Shown piece after piece: positions 61,786 to 64,000 of a stretch of 64,000 nt of DNA. This DNA is from Anisakis pegreffii (Eukaryota > Nematoda > Chromadorea > Rhabditida > Anisakidae). Both the position numbers and the translations under genes were made by a program. The number at the start of each line of letters is the position of its first letter. Position 1 is the first letter of the stretch. Location: positions 1 to 64,000 of the forward strand of contig JAPYMA010000543.1 of assembly GCA_035041965.1 (NCBI GenBank), read 5' to 3'. A model generated the notes under the pieces. It was not told where the DNA came from. It was given only the letters and a program-made list of their open reading frames with translations, and ran no database searches.

Positions 61786-64000
61786 TTCAGTATCACACAG
61801 TGATTATGATACATTAATGTAATCAACTGTCTTATCAACCTGGTAACATCATCACTTATCAAGTGAACTTTTCGTTGATAAGAAACATTAATGACATGTC
61901 ACTCACATACCAATAAACAACCCTTCTTATCATTGCAGTGAACCAAAAATATACTTACATGCATCGCCTTCATACCCATTCCATTAGGGATTGTTCATAC
62001 ATATTTTGAAGAAGGAACTTCCAAATGTTTAGCTCAGAATTATAGATGGATTGACTGAATATACTCTCTCAGCCAAGCTTTCAAAAATTAATTGCAATTA
62101 GCAATTTAGCATCAAAATTATGCTACATGATAACATAGATTAGTATGTGTTATTCTGGATAGCTAGCAGTAGTGATCAGTTACGGAACAGATTCAATTGA
62201 ATGCTGACTGTTGATCGCATATAAGCAAAATTCATCTTTCTACTATTCTATCCTCATCATAAAATGGCACCACGACTGAACACAGATGAGAACTTCATTC
62301 ACCAAACTCTATGTTATAGCCATACATACACCAGTCCTTTACAATATTTTCGAATAAGATTCTCTCCAGAGGATGTGTGCTCAACTGAACGATTATCATA
62401 AAATATCTATAATCGTTACGACAGAATTTCTCAATTCGTTGTTAATAGGTGCGGTTGTTAGGAAATGCAAATAAATACGATATACGACCATTGCCCAGTT
62501 GTGTTCTATGGTCGATTAAACTTGACAACATTGCTTCGTTTCATAGAGAGTGGTTCATAACGATCACGTTTGCGAACCGAATATCGTCAGGATGTCTGAG
62601 TCTTCAAAATCTTATGGCCTTTTGATTAGAATAAAGTAACAAATATTGGATGACGTTTGATAGACATAGTATTTTCGTATAAGCGGGGTGTATCGGTCGT
62701 CGTTATAATTCAGTTGTAGCAATTGCTTATCCAGGACGGCTTTCTGTGGCTGAATTGTTTATCACGTTGAGATACAACACTTTTACATGTCCACCGATGC
62801 CAGCTTATAATTAGCAATAACTTCTGAAACGAATTCGTTTTGACGATGACGTTCGAGGATATTGATTGCTAATCACGGCTGAGAAATGCCAAAGCGTGAT
62901 CGTTTTTCCTCTCGTCTCGCCCCCCTGCGATCGTAAGTGAAAAAAAAAATTCACTATGTCATTGGAAAGAAGGGAATTTGAGCATGCATCATTCCGTCTC
63001 GTTTCGTTAACTCCTCGTTAGACCACTCAGTAATTACCACTACGGTTACGAGCGGGACTGAAATCTCCCCGTCCCTCCTCTTCTTCGTGGAATCCGGAGT
63101 TGGGGTCTCAATTCACGGAATTCCCTGCTACTTCTACTCAAGTGTCCGAAAATCCCCGCTCAAGCCAACCCCCCCCGTTTTTAACCCCACCTCTTGGCGC
63201 TCATAAGAAATTCACAGTATTGTCGCATGAAACAACTGCATCGATTTGTATTTCTGCCTGACTCAGCTGATGGTTAGTTTGAACAGATCTTATGGCTTTC
63301 TTTACTTCATGCAATCACATTATTTGTCTATTACATCATTTTCATCCTTTTTTCTGCGTTGTTCGATTTGATTTAGTCAGTTTAGAAATGAACAGAGCTA
63401 AATCGTAAAAGCAACAGCGTGCGATCGCGTCACAGAATTAATGTGAATTCTCATCAGCTGAGAAAATTTTCATATAATTATGTACTTGTAATCCTCTCCT
63501 AATTAGCGATACTGGAAAAGGAATTCATTTGTGCTATCATTAGCTATCGAATAATTTTTAAAAGCAGAAATTTACCCTGCAAATTTGATTTTGTCATGAG
63601 GTAAAAACTTGCATGCAAAACGGGAATATTTATTCTTTAAAAAAAAGAATCTGAATTATGGAACTTATGAATGTTCCAAATTCAAAAGAGCCACAACTGT
63701 AAACCTAGAACACTGGAAATTAACAGGATCGTTGTAGGAGACAAGTGAACGAATGCATTCAATGCCAAAAACTGAATTATCACAACAAGTGAAGCCATAC
63801 TGAATGAGCCAGTGAATAAACGTAAGAGTAGCAATTGAATTTAGATCGAAGAAGACGATTTTATTGGAGGTACATCGAAGAGGTAGAGCGATGCTTTGAC
63901 ATCAAGAAAATGATGAATTTGAGCAAATAATCAAAAGATGGCACTGACTTGAAACAATTCGAAACATTGTTCAAACAACAAACATCGAAACAAACATTTA
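61786..64000. other. Upstream of cathepsin Z; no further gene seen
   Basis: No exon chain on either strand. At 62890-63190 the plus strand is markedly C/T-rich (CCCCCCTGCG, CTCCCCGTCCCTCCTC, CCAACCCCCCCCG), unlike its flanks, possibly a decayed GC-rich repeat. No regulatory motif can be named with confidence. Confidence 0.45.

Overview
The window is nuclear DNA from a nematode. It is AT-rich, with small exons, introns of about 0.1-2 kb that end mostly in TTTCAG or TTTTAG, and several gene starts that sit just behind a pyrimidine-rich AG with no upstream exon, as expected for spliced-leader trans-splicing. The gene set fits as well: a patched-related (PTR) protein and a cathepsin Z of the CPZ type, both prominent in nematodes. 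The species cannot be named from sequence alone; a spirurine (clade III) worm is a guess.

Layout: 1-3.5 kb holds two tandem, decayed copies of a UPF1-like SF1 helicase segment. 3.7-13.6 kb is gene-poor repeat country: a GC-rich hAT-type MITE, a diverged repeat pair, one orphan exon, a three-copy composite repeat at 6.45-8.1 kb, and a 36-bp tandem repeat. 14.2-18.3 kb (+) carries KRTCAP2 (oligosaccharyltransferase subunit) and LRRC57 in the same direction. 20.8-31.8 kb (-) is a complete 20-exon PTR gene whose exon phases all agree (1013 aa), with two MITEs in its introns. 36.5-46.4 kb (-) is a multi-exon gene I could not identify, assembled from exons with mostly compatible phases. 49.8-51.1 kb (+) is a small L7Ae/RPP38-like gene. 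54 kb (-) is the start of a Cys-rich gene. 56.1-57.3 kb (+) is HINT, facing the tail of a complete 8-exon cathepsin Z gene at 57.75-61.8 kb (-).

The genes do not form one pathway: they are housekeeping or membrane functions (N-glycosylation, RNase P-type RNA binding, nucleotide hydrolysis, lysosomal proteolysis, sterol-sensing-domain transport). What unites the window is a load of small hAT-like elements from several families, five of them with exact 8-bp target-site duplications, lying in introns, in one probable outron and between genes. No bacterial-type system, CRISPR array, tRNA or rRNA gene was seen. Gene models were built by hand from splice consensus, frame continuity and family knowledge; no search was run.
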